Positions 8,509-17,900 of a stretch of 46,488 nt of DNA are shown piece after piece (position 1 is the stretch's first letter; each line of letters begins with the position of its first letter). Source of the DNA: Bacteroidota bacterium (GTDB taxonomy: Bacteria; Bacteroidota; Bacteroidia; Chitinophagales; Chitinophagaceae); NCBI GenBank assembly GCA_030706685.1, contig JAUZOA010000037.1:1-46488 (forward strand), written 5' to 3'. The notes under the pieces are model-generated. The model did not search any database and was not told the origin of the DNA. It saw nothing but the letters and a program-made list of their open reading frames with translations. The position numbers and the translations under genes were made by a program.

Positions 8509-9159
8509 TCACAGTTTGGAATAAGTATTTGCTGTCCTGCCTTTATTCGGCCGGCCAAGCCTCAGGTATTTTTGTTCTAATTTAAACGGCAGGTATTTTT
8601 CAATTTTATTCAAATAGCCGGTAAATCCTTTAGTTGGTTTTTCAAAAGGGAAATAAAGACTGGTATTAGCGCTGCATTTTCTTCCCAGCCAAACCATCAG
8701 GTCCGAACTATATTCCTGGCCGGGTAATTCTTTTTTGGTAGAGGGTTCAATTAACCTGAAGTCATAAGTTGTTAAAAGTTCGACAGGGCCAAAAGTAAAT
8801 CTTGGCCAGGGCTGTCCGGCAAGAAGGTAATTGAGCGCCCTGTTCAGATCTTTTTTTTCAAGTTCCCAGGTAATAAAGTTCGGGTAACCCTCGGCTATGG
8901 GTTCTGTCTTTCCTTTCCCGAATTCCTTTTTTAATTCAGTGATGAACTTTTTCGTTATCTCCGGGTGTTTATCATCCCTGCAGGCTTCATAAGCTGATAA
9001 TTCGATATTGACGGGTGAAAGAGCGGTTGTTGTGGTGCAATTCAATAAGAAGGATGTCACCTGGTCCCAGGCGGGTTTGATTTTATTTCCCTGCAGGAGA
9101 GCCTGGGTGGTTCTGCTTTTCGGAATGGAATATAAGATAAATGGCTTTGAGGCAATCAT
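8509..9159 (-). CDS. Unknown cytoplasmic 216-aa protein
   Basis: Complete ORF from the ATG at 9159 with no signal peptide or membrane helix. It opens MIASKPFILYSIPKSRTTQ. It contains an acidic/basic helix (EITKKFITELKKEFGKGK) and a tryptophan-rich central part (WPRFTFGPVELLTTYDFRL). The family is not recognised. Codon use matches the neighbours and the product looks folded, so I treat it as real. It is convergent with the hybrid kinase, and the next minus-strand gene upstream starts at 9923. No functional context is apparent. Confidence 0.7.
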   Translation of the reverse strand: MIASKPFILYSIPKSRTTQALLQGNKIKPAWDQVTSFLLNCTTTTALSPVNIELSAYEACRDDKHPEITKKFITELKKEFGKGKTEPIAEGYPNFITWELEKKDLNRALNYLLAGQPWPRFTFGPVELLTTYDFRLIEPSTKKELPGQEYSSDLMVWLGRKCSANTSLYFPFEKPTKGFTGYLNKIEKYLPFKLEQKYLRLGRPNKGRTANTYSKL

Positions 9160-9275
9160 TAGTTTATTGTTGTTGAATAATGTAGTCTTAGGTTCAAAAT
9201 TGATTATTCAAGTTAAACAAATTGATCAGTTTTTCGGCACTGTCTCAGTTACAATATTTCAAGCTGAAACACTAT

Positions 9276-9923
9276 TCATTTTTTCATTTCCTTGTATTCA
9301 TAAACAAAATACCCCTCCTTATTTTCTTTTGCAGCAGCCAGCATGGCCCCTGCCACTTTTTTTGCCTGGATGGGTTTGTATTTGGAAGGCAGAAGAAAGG
9401 AGATGGCATTCATTATTCCTTTACCGATCTTTTCCCCGGGGCGGGATTCAGTACGATCACCTAAAAGCATGGATGGACGCATAATGTGAACGGCATTTAA
9501 TCCAACGGATGCTACAGCATCTTCCACTTCACCTTTTAGTTTTAAATAAAAATTCCTGCTTTTACTATTGGCTCCCACAGAAGAAACGAGAACAAAAGTT
9601 TCGCAACCTGTCATTTTACAAAAGCGGGCCGCTTTTACCGGGATATCGTAATCAATTTTGCGGTAAGCTTCTTTATCTCCTTTTACTTTTCGTTGGGTGG
9701 TGCCGACCGCGCAAAAAATCACATCGCTGTTATCCATGGCGACCAGTAATGAGTCACTGTCATTAAAATCTACCAGTTTTTTTTCCAGTTTGGGATGAGT
9801 AAGGGGGAATGGCCGTCGAATGAGAATTTTCACCGTTTCAAAGTAAGGATCATCTAAGAGCAGTTGCAACAAATGGCCGCCAATAAGACCGGTGGCGCCA
9901 ATGATAGTTGCTGTTTTACCCAT
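9276..9923 (-). CDS. NAD(P)-binding Rossmann oxidoreductase (TIP30-like)
   Basis: 215 aa. N-terminal dinucleotide-binding motif GATGLIGGHLLQLLL at about residues 9-23, then FCAVGTTQRKVKGDKEAYRKIDYD and the strand FVLVSSVGANSKSRNFYL with the Ser/Lys typical of atypical SDRs, and IMRPSMLLGDR. This is the HTATIP2/TIP30-like NAD(P)H-binding group; the substrate is unknown. Its start is only 19 bp from the murB start on the other strand, so both promoters must overlap the neighbouring coding starts or leaders. The tyrosine of the classical YxxxK is replaced by a YLKLK arrangement, as usual in this group. Confidence 0.85.
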   Translation of the reverse strand: MGKTATIIGATGLIGGHLLQLLLDDPYFETVKILIRRPFPLTHPKLEKKLVDFNDSDSLLVAMDNSDVIFCAVGTTQRKVKGDKEAYRKIDYDIPVKAARFCKMTGCETFVLVSSVGANSKSRNFYLKLKGEVEDAVASVGLNAVHIMRPSMLLGDRTESRPGEKIGKGIMNAISFLLPSKYKPIQAKKVAGAMLAAAKENKEGYFVYEYKEMKK

Positions 9924-9942
9924 AAATGAGGAAGTTTGCAGT

Positions 9943-10971
9943 ATGCAAATTCAGGAAAATATTTCATTAAAGCCCTTTAATACTTTTGGGATTGATGTAA
10001 GGGCCAGGTTTTTTGCTTCTTTTTCCAATGTGGAAGAGCTATCCGAACTCATCACCCGGCATTCATCACTCAGCACTCTTGTTCTCGGCGGCGGCAGTAA
10101 TATTTTACTGACCAAAGATGTGGGTGGCCTGGTAATGAAGAACGAGATAAAAGGAATAACGGAAGTTCATGAAGATGAGGAGCATGTTTATGTGAAAGCC
10201 GGGGCAGGGGAGAACTGGCACGAATTTGTACAATATTGCATTAGCCGGAACTGGGCAGGAATCGAAAATTTGTCATTGATCCCCGGGAATGTTGGCGCTT
10301 CGCCCATGCAAAATATCGGCGCTTATGGTGTTGAGTTGGCCGGTGTTTTCTCCAACCTGGAAGCCTTTCATTTAAAAGATAAAGAAATCATTACTTTCTC
10401 TTTGAACGATTGCGGCTTCGGTTACCGTGACAGTGTTTTTAAAAATAAATACAAGGACCAGTTTGCTATTCTCCATGTGACGTTCCGTTTGCGCAAGAAG
10501 CCTATTTTCCATACCAGTTATGGCGCGATCAGGGAGGAACTTGAAAAAATGGGAATAAAAGAGCTCAGTATAGAGGCCATTTCACAGGCGGTGATCCGTA
10601 TCCGGACTTCCAAATTGCCGGATCCGAAAGTAATCGGGAATGCCGGGAGTTTTTTTAAAAATCCTGAGATTTCCAATTCACGGTTTGAATCCCTTAAAGA
10701 GAAATTTCCGGCAATAGTCGCTTATCCTTTGGTGAATGGAAATTTTAAACTGGCGGCAGGCTGGCTGATAGAGCAATGCGCCCCGCAAGGTTTTTTGACC
10801 TGGAAAGGTTACAGGAAACGTGATGCCGGTGTTCATCCCAATCAGGCTTTGGTATTGGTAAATTATGGCAATGCCTCCGGTAATGAAATAGTGGAGTTGA
10901 GTGAAAAAATAAAACAAACCGTTATTGAAAAATTCGGTGTTGAGTTAGAGAGAGAAGTTAACATTATTTAA
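9943..10971 (+). CDS. murB: UDP-N-acetylenolpyruvoylglucosamine reductase
   Basis: 342 aa from the ATG at 9943 (MQIQENISLKPFNTFGI). The frame is open further upstream, but that part overlaps the divergent gene. The type I MurB pattern is complete: NTFGID, the FAD loop LVLGGGSNILLT, IPGNVGASPMQNIGAYG, YRDSVFK, the catalytic serine in GNAGSFFKNPEI, and the C-terminal HPNQALVLVN. It reduces enolpyruvyl-UDP-GlcNAc to UDP-MurNAc with NADPH in the cytoplasm for peptidoglycan synthesis. It stands alone here, away from the usual mur cluster. Confidence 0.97.
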   Translation: MQIQENISLKPFNTFGIDVRARFFASFSNVEELSELITRHSSLSTLVLGGGSNILLTKDVGGLVMKNEIKGITEVHEDEEHVYVKAGAGENWHEFVQYCISRNWAGIENLSLIPGNVGASPMQNIGAYGVELAGVFSNLEAFHLKDKEIITFSLNDCGFGYRDSVFKNKYKDQFAILHVTFRLRKKPIFHTSYGAIREELEKMGIKELSIEAISQAVIRIRTSKLPDPKVIGNAGSFFKNPEISNSRFESLKEKFPAIVAYPLVNGNFKLAAGWLIEQCAPQGFLTWKGYRKRDAGVHPNQALVLVNYGNASGNEIVELSEKIKQTVIEKFGVELEREVNII

Positions 10972-11034
10972 CGATTTAACCGGTTGCAAAGAGCGTGTTT
11001 TTCTATTATCTTAGGTTTCACTAAAACCATATTT

Positions 11035-11532
11035 ATGAGGAAAATCTTTTTGCTTTCCGGTATTTTATTTTGTCTTTCTGTTTTTGTTAATGCGCAGGGT
11101 ACAGCCATGTCTGTCTATGCCGAATTAGGCGGTCCTGGTCTTGCATCCATCAATTTTGACACAAGATTCAGTAAAAAAGAAGGCGGCTTTGGAGGAAGGA
11201 TCGGCGTTGGCGGATTCAGCCTTAGAGATGATTTTACTGGTAATAGGGTCGGTATTGTTTTTTTACCAATAGGGGTAAATTACCTGATGGGCAGAGACAA
11301 CAGAAATTATTTTGAAATTGGAGGAGGAGTTACCCCTGTGTTCGGAACGGGGGAGATCAGTAATGATTTTTCAGGAACTTTCGGTCATATTATCATCGGT
11401 TACCGGTCACAACCGGCCAATGGCGGATTTACTTTCAGGGCATTTATATGCCCGATTTTTGGAAATGGCGTATTCATCCCTTACTATGCCGGCCTGTCTT
11501 TCGGGTATAAATTCGCGAATGGTAGTAAATAA
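11035..11532 (+). CDS. Secreted beta-barrel-like protein of unknown function
   Basis: 165 aa from the ATG at 11035. The signal peptide MRKIFLLSGILFCLSVFVNA ends at AQG. The rest alternates short amphipathic strands with Gly/Phe/Tyr turns (GGFGGRIGVGGFS, YFEIGGGVTPVFG, IPYYAGLSFGYKF) and ends in an aromatic strand. That fits a small outer-membrane or periplasmic beta-barrel; about eight strands can be counted. An in-frame TTG upstream (10984) would bury the signal peptide, so it was rejected. It follows murB by 63 nt in the same orientation and may be cotranscribed, with no obvious functional link. Confidence 0.8.
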   Translation: MRKIFLLSGILFCLSVFVNAQGTAMSVYAELGGPGLASINFDTRFSKKEGGFGGRIGVGGFSLRDDFTGNRVGIVFLPIGVNYLMGRDNRNYFEIGGGVTPVFGTGEISNDFSGTFGHIIIGYRSQPANGGFTFRAFICPIFGNGVFIPYYAGLSFGYKFANGSK

Positions 11533-11555
11533 AAGTTCAATTGAATAAAATAAAG

Positions 11556-11691
11556 AGGCTGCCTTCTATAGGTTAAAAAAGAAAAATTCCTGTAAAAACG
11601 CAAAGTCAGCGCAGCGCAAAGGGAGTCTTAAACTTTGCGCCCTTTACTCCTTAGCGTCCCGGCGTAAAATAAATATCTTGTAAGGCAGCCT
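11556..11691. repeat. Nested inverted repeat with CGCAAAG motifs
   Basis: AGGCTGCCTT (11556-11565) pairs with AAGGCAGCCT (11682-11691). Between them is a second palindromic block built from GCGCAAAG and CTTTGCGC (about 11594-11670). From memory, CGCAAAG/CTTTGCG blocks are a common dispersed intergenic repeat in Bacteroidota. The repeat fills the convergent gap between the beta-barrel gene and the AAA+ gene and could terminate both. Confidence 0.6.
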
Positions 11692-11701
11692 TTCCATTTT
11701 A

Positions 11702-13234
11702 TTAAGCTTCTTCATCAAATTCTTCTTCAAAATCTTTGTTGCCAAAGTTCATCATACTGCCCATCAAATCCTTGAACTCGATTTTGTTCTCGAATATTTT
11801 TTTACTGATCAGTGAGTAAGAAGCGAGGCCATGCAATACAAATTCCATCAGGAGGGAAGCCTGGGTTTCATTGGCCTGGGCAAAATATTTTTTAACAAGG
11901 GCATGCAGTCCGTCTACCTGGTACAGCAATAATGCCTTGTCTTTATCCGAGGTATTGAATGACAGGTTGAGATTATTGCCTTTGTCAAACCAACTGATGA
12001 CAGAACGGTAAGGATTGTCTTCCGGTTTTTCCTGCTGGGAAGGTTTGCCTGTTGTTTTTCTTTTTTTCAACACATCGGGGTTGGGAAAATATTGAACGAA
12101 CTGTGAACGGATAGCCTTGTCCACCAGGTTCATAGCTACCTGGTAAGGACCTTCCTGTTCTCCTTCATATACCAGTTCTACTTTTCCTGTTATGGAGGGA
12201 ATAATGCCAACCAGGTCGGCGATCCATACCTGTGTTTGTTTTTCGTGGTTGATGATGGCTCTTCTTTCCGCAGCGCTGACGGCATTTTCAAAAGCGGAAA
12301 TGGTTAGTCTTGCACTCACGCCGCTTTTTTTGTCAACCAGTTCACTGCCCCGGGCTTCAAACGCTACCTGTTCTATCAATCGCTTGACCAGGTCGCTGAC
12401 TTTTACTTTTTCTTTTTGGTCGCCGCTCAATTCTGCTTCCTGCTCCGTTATCGCCAACGCGTTTTCCAATGATTTTGGATAGTGCGTCAATATCTGGCTT
12501 TCGATACGGTCTTTCAGCGGGGTAACGATGGAACCACGGTTAGTATAGTCTTCCGGGTTGGCGGTGAATACAAATAATATGTCTAATGGCAATCTCAATT
12601 TGAAGCCGCGTATTTGTACATCACCTTCCTCGAGAATATTAAAAAGCGCTACCTGTATCCTTGCCTGCAGGTCGGGCAATTCATTGATTACAAAAATACC
12701 CCGGTTGCTGCGGGGAATGATGCCATAGTGCAATACTCTTTCATCCGCGAAACTCAGTTTAAGGTTAGCGGCTTTTATGGGATCGATATCACCAATCAGG
12801 TCGGCGACACTTACATCGGGAGTGGCTAATTTTTCTCCATAACGTTCGGTCCGGTGCATCCAGTGAATAGGAGTTTCGTCACCATGTGCGGCCAGTTGAT
12901 CCACTGCATATTTTGAGACGGGCTTTATCGGGTCGTCATTGATATCGCTGCCGGAGATGATGGGGATGTATTCATCCAGCAGCTCGATCATTTGTCTTGC
13001 CATCCTTGTTTTTGCCTGCCCGCGCAGACCAAGAAATAAAATATTGTGCTTGCTGAGCAAAGCTCTTTCCACATCGGGAATGACGCTGTCTTCATATCCC
13101 ACGATCCCGGGAAAAGTAGCCTCGTTCTTCTGCAGTTTGCCAATGAGATTCTGGCGTAATTCTTCCTTGATGCTTTTGGGTTTATAGCCGCTGGCTTTTA
13201 ATTCGCCTAATGTTTTTATCTTTTTGATGTCCAT
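11702..13234 (-). CDS. MoxR/magnesium-chelatase-like AAA+ ATPase
   Basis: 510 aa. AAA+ core at about residues 40-320: Walker A variant GLRGQAKTR, Walker B-region GIFVINELPDL, sensor 1 FVFTANPEDYTNRGSIV followed by the arginine-containing TPLKDRIESQI. A helical C-terminal half ends in a very acidic tail (FGNKDFEEEFDEEA). It is the ATPase of a MoxR-VWA pair whose VWA protein is encoded at 13713-14810. Such pairs act like chelatase or chaperone modules that insert metals or remodel complexes; the target here is unknown. Unusually, a GxxExxY gene sits between the two. Confidence 0.88.
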   Translation of the reverse strand: MDIKKIKTLGELKASGYKPKSIKEELRQNLIGKLQKNEATFPGIVGYEDSVIPDVERALLSKHNILFLGLRGQAKTRMARQMIELLDEYIPIISGSDINDDPIKPVSKYAVDQLAAHGDETPIHWMHRTERYGEKLATPDVSVADLIGDIDPIKAANLKLSFADERVLHYGIIPRSNRGIFVINELPDLQARIQVALFNILEEGDVQIRGFKLRLPLDILFVFTANPEDYTNRGSIVTPLKDRIESQILTHYPKSLENALAITEQEAELSGDQKEKVKVSDLVKRLIEQVAFEARGSELVDKKSGVSARLTISAFENAVSAAERRAIINHEKQTQVWIADLVGIIPSITGKVELVYEGEQEGPYQVAMNLVDKAIRSQFVQYFPNPDVLKKRKTTGKPSQQEKPEDNPYRSVISWFDKGNNLNLSFNTSDKDKALLLYQVDGLHALVKKYFAQANETQASLLMEFVLHGLASYSLISKKIFENKIEFKDLMGSMMNFGNKDFEEEFDEEA

Positions 13235-13259
13235 TGTCTGAACGAGGATTTGGGTGGAT

Positions 13260-13667
13260 TTATTGATTAATTGGAAAACTGTGCGGCCTGAATTTTGAAT
13301 TCTCTAATCGTTTGAATTGAAGACTTATACTTCCAAAATTTATGAGCAAGCCAACCTGCATATTATAGGCCTCTAAATAATTCTTTGCTTGCGCAAGGTG
13401 AACATTTTCTAATTGAACAACGGCTTTTAATTCGACCATAATTTTTTCTTCTACAAAAAAATCAACTCTTCTTTCGCCAATTTGTTTTTCTTTATAATAT
13501 ACAGGCATAGAAAATTCTCTTGAAAAATGAAGTCCCGCATCCTGCATTTCCATCTCTAATGCTCTTTGATAAATGACTTCCTGGAAGCCATTTCCTAAAG
13601 CGGAATGAACCTTCATCGATGAGCCTATAATTTTTTCAGTAATCTCTTTAAACTTATAATCCGCCAT
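13260..13667 (-). CDS. GxxExxY family protein
   Basis: 135 aa. The family signature is clear: HSALGNGFQEVIYQRALEMEM (G..E..Y), then FSREFSMPVYYKEKQIGERRVDFFVEEKIMVELKAV, where D and ExK match a PD-(D/E)XK nuclease-like core, and QAKNYLEAYNMQVGLLINFG. The biochemical role is not established for the family; the fold suggests a restriction-endonuclease-like protein. It is inserted between the VWA gene (45 nt upstream) and the AAA+ gene (25 nt downstream), all on one strand. The frame is intact. Confidence 0.92.
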   Translation of the reverse strand: MADYKFKEITEKIIGSSMKVHSALGNGFQEVIYQRALEMEMQDAGLHFSREFSMPVYYKEKQIGERRVDFFVEEKIMVELKAVVQLENVHLAQAKNYLEAYNMQVGLLINFGSISLQFKRLENSKFRPHSFPINQ

Positions 13668-13712
13668 AAAAAATCTTTCTAATCGTTTAATCTGCCCAAA
13701 TCGTGGTCCAGA

Positions 13713-14810
13713 CTAATACACCGTTTTTCTCTTGCCGCTTTCAAAATCCTTGAAAATAAAAGCGCCGAGCTTGTCTAAGGAAGCAAAGAAGGCCTTCCCG
13801 CTATTCGTTTCAGTAAATTCCTGGACAAATCGCTGCAGGTAAGGATCCGTGGCGATCATAAAAGTAGTAATGGGTATTTTCAGCTTTTTACATTGCGTTG
13901 CCAGGTTCATGCAACGGCTTGTTACTTTCCTGTCGAGGCCAAAACTGTTTTTATAATAGCGTTTCCCGATTTTCAGGCAGGTAGGCTTTCCGTCTGTGAT
14001 CATGAATATCTGCTTATTCGGGTTTTTTCTCCTGCGCAGTATATCCATGGCGAGTTCCAGGCCGGCAACCGTATTAGTATGATAAGGTCCTACCTGCAGG
14101 TAGGGGAGGTCTTTTATTTCAACCGGCCATGCGTCATTGCCAAAGACAACAATATCCAGGGTATCTTTCGGGTATTTGGTTGTGATCAGCTCACTCAGGG
14201 CCATGGCTACTTTCTTGGCGGGCGTGATACGATCTTCTCCGTATAATATCATGGAGTGGGAAATATCAATCATCAGTACGGTGGAAGTCTGGGTCTTGAA
14301 ATCGGTTTCTCTTATACTCAGGTCATCTTCCTGCATAGTGAAACTATCAATACCGTGATTGATCTGCGCGTTGCGGATAGATTCCGTAAAATCAATTTGC
14401 TCCAGCATATCTCCAAACTGGAATTGTCTTGATTCAGGATTCAGTTCATCGCCCTGCCCGGGTTTGAAACTATGATGGTCGCCCTGTTTTGTCTTTTTTA
14501 GTTTGCCAAATATCTCTTCAAGGCTTTTCCTGCGGATACCCTGTTCGGTTTTCGGGGTGATCTTTATTTCACCTTTTTGATTGTCCTCAGTGATGTATTC
14601 TTTGTCTTTGAGCTCATCAATAAAATCTCCCATGCCATATTCATTATCCGTAAGCTCATATTTTTTGTCCAGCTCATTCAGCCATTGCATAGCTTCACCC
14701 ACATCCCCGCTGGTGTAAGTAAGTAATTGCATAAAAAGGTCGAGCAACTGTTCAAAGCGGCTTTTACCTTCAGTGCTGGGGTCATATTTGGTAAAATGAA
14801 ATCCTTTCAT
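13713..14810 (-). CDS. VWA-domain protein, partner of the AAA+ ATPase
   Basis: 365 aa. An N-terminal helical, charged region (about 1-165, EQLLDLFMQLLTYTSGDVGE) is followed by a von Willebrand A domain with the MIDAS motif in MIDISHSMILYGEDR (DxSxS), the Thr in GPYHTNTVAGLE and the Asp in FMITDGKPT. The metal site is therefore complete. No signal peptide or membrane anchor is seen, so it is cytoplasmic. It is first in the minus-strand cluster VWA, GxxExxY, AAA+. MoxR/VWA pairs typically form a chelatase-like complex; no dedicated substrate gene is nearby. Confidence 0.88.
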   Translation of the reverse strand: MKGFHFTKYDPSTEGKSRFEQLLDLFMQLLTYTSGDVGEAMQWLNELDKKYELTDNEYGMGDFIDELKDKEYITEDNQKGEIKITPKTEQGIRRKSLEEIFGKLKKTKQGDHHSFKPGQGDELNPESRQFQFGDMLEQIDFTESIRNAQINHGIDSFTMQEDDLSIRETDFKTQTSTVLMIDISHSMILYGEDRITPAKKVAMALSELITTKYPKDTLDIVVFGNDAWPVEIKDLPYLQVGPYHTNTVAGLELAMDILRRRKNPNKQIFMITDGKPTCLKIGKRYYKNSFGLDRKVTSRCMNLATQCKKLKIPITTFMIATDPYLQRFVQEFTETNSGKAFFASLDKLGAFIFKDFESGKRKTVY

Positions 14811-14935
14811 AGTAATAGAAGTCAGATGGGCAGAGTCACCGATCGCACGCTTTCCCGGCCTCGTCTTTCAGCAATTTACAACAATTATTTCGGGAAGCTT
14901 TAGCTATTAACAACAACTTAGAACTGAAGATGTTC

Positions 14936-14973
14936 AAAAAAAAGCCCTGCATGATTCAGGATCATGCAGGGCT
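14936..14973 (-). terminator. Strong terminator of the DUF2723 gene
   Basis: A 13-bp perfect stem, AGCCCTGCATGAT (14943-14955) with ATCATGCAGGGCT (14961-14973), has a 5-nt loop and, on the minus strand, a run of eight T. It lies 16 nt after the stop codon of the gene ending at 14989. Confidence 0.93.
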
Positions 14974-14988
14974 GTATCACGGAACAAT

Positions 14989-17900
14989 TTATTTTTTCTT
15001 TTTCGAAGTATCAGCGGGCTTTTTCGCACTGTCAATACCCTTTGCAGGACTATTAATGATTGGCTTGTTGCCGGTTTCAACGGGCGGCTGAGGCTGAGCT
15101 TGAGGTGCATATTTCTTTTCAATCGCGTCAAGCACCACCATGGCGACATCGTTTAATATTTGTTCCTGGCCTTCTATCGAACCCGTATAAAATTCAGGTT
15201 TCTCCGCTTTTAAGTAAGAATAATATTTCTGCTGGTCCTCCAGGTCTTTTCGCACCTGTGATCTTACCTTTTCAGCCATAGCCGTTTCCCCGGCTTTATA
15301 ACAGGCTTCCAGGAAAACAAGTCCTGTCTGGTTGTGACTGTTAAACCGGCTGGTCATTCCGTAAGGCATATTTTCCGACAATATTCCTGCATCCGCTTTT
15401 TCCAACAGTTTCTTAGCTTCATCTTTTTTGCCTTCGTCGGCAAGGTTGCCCGCTGCTTCCCCATACGCTGAACGTATATTTAAAATGTGACGGCGATTTT
15501 CTTCATCGAAATAAGTTCCTTTTTTGTTGGCACCACCAAATTCAAACTTATTCATCAGGTTGCTATACATGGCGCTGTCATTATTATCCCATACTTGCCG
15601 GGCAGCGAGACTGGTTCTGTAAACATTTTGTTCAAGTGAATCAATTGTTCTTTCAAAGACCCAGTTTTGCTGCGCGTTTTTAGGCATTACGGGGACAAGC
15701 CGGTAGGCTAATCCATCTTTGCGCAGGTATTGGTCGAACCCGAGCCCTGCCGGAGAAGTGAAGTAGATGGGGCGTTTCCAGTTATTGGAAGCAATAATAT
15801 TCAATATGACCAGGTCATTGCGCTGCAGTCCGCGCAGCCTGCCTTCGGGTATTTCAAAATCCACGGAAGGAAGAACTGCATCATTGGAATTCACTGTACC
15901 ATTTGACCGGACAAATGCTGCATCCACGGGAACGCTCACACGTGGTACCGGGAAATAATCGGGGCCCACATCCCTGTGTGTTTTCGGATCGAGCAGGGGT
16001 TTGCCAAGTTCATTTTTCATGATATCATAAAGAAGATAGAAAGCTTTTGGATCGGCGCCCTGTTTAAGGCGGTATCGCAGGTATTCCCTGTTATGTCCTT
16101 CTATCTGTTCAGGCGTCCAGATCACATCCAGTGAATCGGCATCATTTATTTTATAGCGGAGCTGGTTGACATACCAGTCAATTCCGAGCAGGCTGTTATT
16201 AATGATCCGGATATCGGGTCGTACGCCTTCCACTTCCTGCGCATACCATAGCGGATAGGTATCGTTATCACCAAAGGTGAAAAGAACGGCATTCTTTGCA
16301 CAGCTTTCGAGATAATCCTTCGCAAGATCGGGGGCCGTTGTTTTTTGGCTTCGGTCATGATCATCCCATTCCTGCTGTGCCATGATTAAAGGAACGATAA
16401 GACAGACAACGGTCGTAGCAATATTCAGCAGACCGGCATTTTGTCCCGCCGATGAAACAGCCCTGACGAGATAGGTAATAATGGTTGTGACCAGCGCAAA
16501 CAAAGCGGTGATGGCCAAAGTAGTGAAAAGAATTTCAGCAACGCCTCCATGCAATGAACTCATCAGCGTGACAAGCAGGGTAAGTATTGAGCCATAGAGC
16601 AGGATCTCCCTGAAGCTCTTCTTGTTTTCTTTTTCACCGGCCATTTTTACAAAGGCTATTACCGACAGACCTATCCAGATGGCAAAGGCATAGAAAGAAC
16701 CTACATAAGCATAGTCCCTTTCCCTTGGCTGGTTGCCGGGCTGGTTAAGGTAGATGACTACAGCGATGCCTGTCAGGAAGAATAAAAGGAAAGTCACCAC
16801 CCAGTCTGTCTTGTTTCGCTTAAACTGGTATACGCATCCCAATATTCCAAGAATAAATGGAAGCATATACAATTTATTATGGGCTTTATTATGTTGTATG
16901 CTGGCGGGCAATTTATCCTGATCTCCCAGCCGGTTGTTATCGATGATTGGAATGCCACTTATCCAGTTACCGTCCCTGGCATTCCCCATACCCTGGATAT
17001 CATTTTGTTTGCCGGCGAAATTCCACATGAAGTATCGCCAGTACATCAGGTTCAATTGGTACGTAACAAACCAATTGGCATTGTCTGCATAGGTGGGTAC
17101 ATATTGTCCCCTGCCTTTTTGCTGATCCTGGTCATCACCGGGTTTAAGATCGAGCCACTGGACATAAAAGCTGAAATGATTTTGATCGTTGCTTTTGTCC
17201 CAGACCCTGGGGAAAAGCTGAATATCCTTACTTTGGAAAGTAGGCTCATCTTCTGTACCGGTAGGTATATACTTGTCTTTGCCGGTTACATTGTCTTTGC
17301 TTTTTACGTATTTCATCTCACCGGTCTTCATGGCGATGCCATTGGGGCTTGCATCATCCAGTTCATAGTCGGCATCAAAATGAGGGCCGAATAAAATGGG
17401 CTGACTGCCATATTGTTCACGGCTGAGATAATAGACGAGGCTGATCGGGTTGTCTACATTGTTCATGTCAACAGCGGGATTGGCATTGGAACGGATCAGC
17501 GCTGTAAAATACATGAAGTAACCCAGCATCATGAATGCGTAACACCACAGGCTAAGTCTCAGGAGCCGTAACCCGGTTGCTTTAAAGAAATAACCGATCA
17601 GGGTAGCAATACCGGCAGTCAATAGAAATTTCAGGAATTGTATAGGAACTGATCCCAGGCTTACTATAAATGGCAGGGCGGATAATACAAGAAAAAGAAT
17701 AAACCAAATAATCAGTTTTGTCCGTGTAATATTATTTTCATTAAACCTGAATGCCCAGACAATAACGGCCGCAAGTGCCAGGAAATATACAGTAAAGCCG
17801 GAGAAGAACGGAAGGTTCAATGAGTTGACAAAGAATACATCAAAGATACCGGCCGATTTCATGGAATACTGGATAACACCGACCTGTACAATGCCTACGA

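Noticed and set aside
11594-11670. CRISPR-like or small-RNA array
   Set aside because: The units are palindromic and irregular, without spacers of constant length; no CRISPR array or cas gene is seen anywhere in the window.
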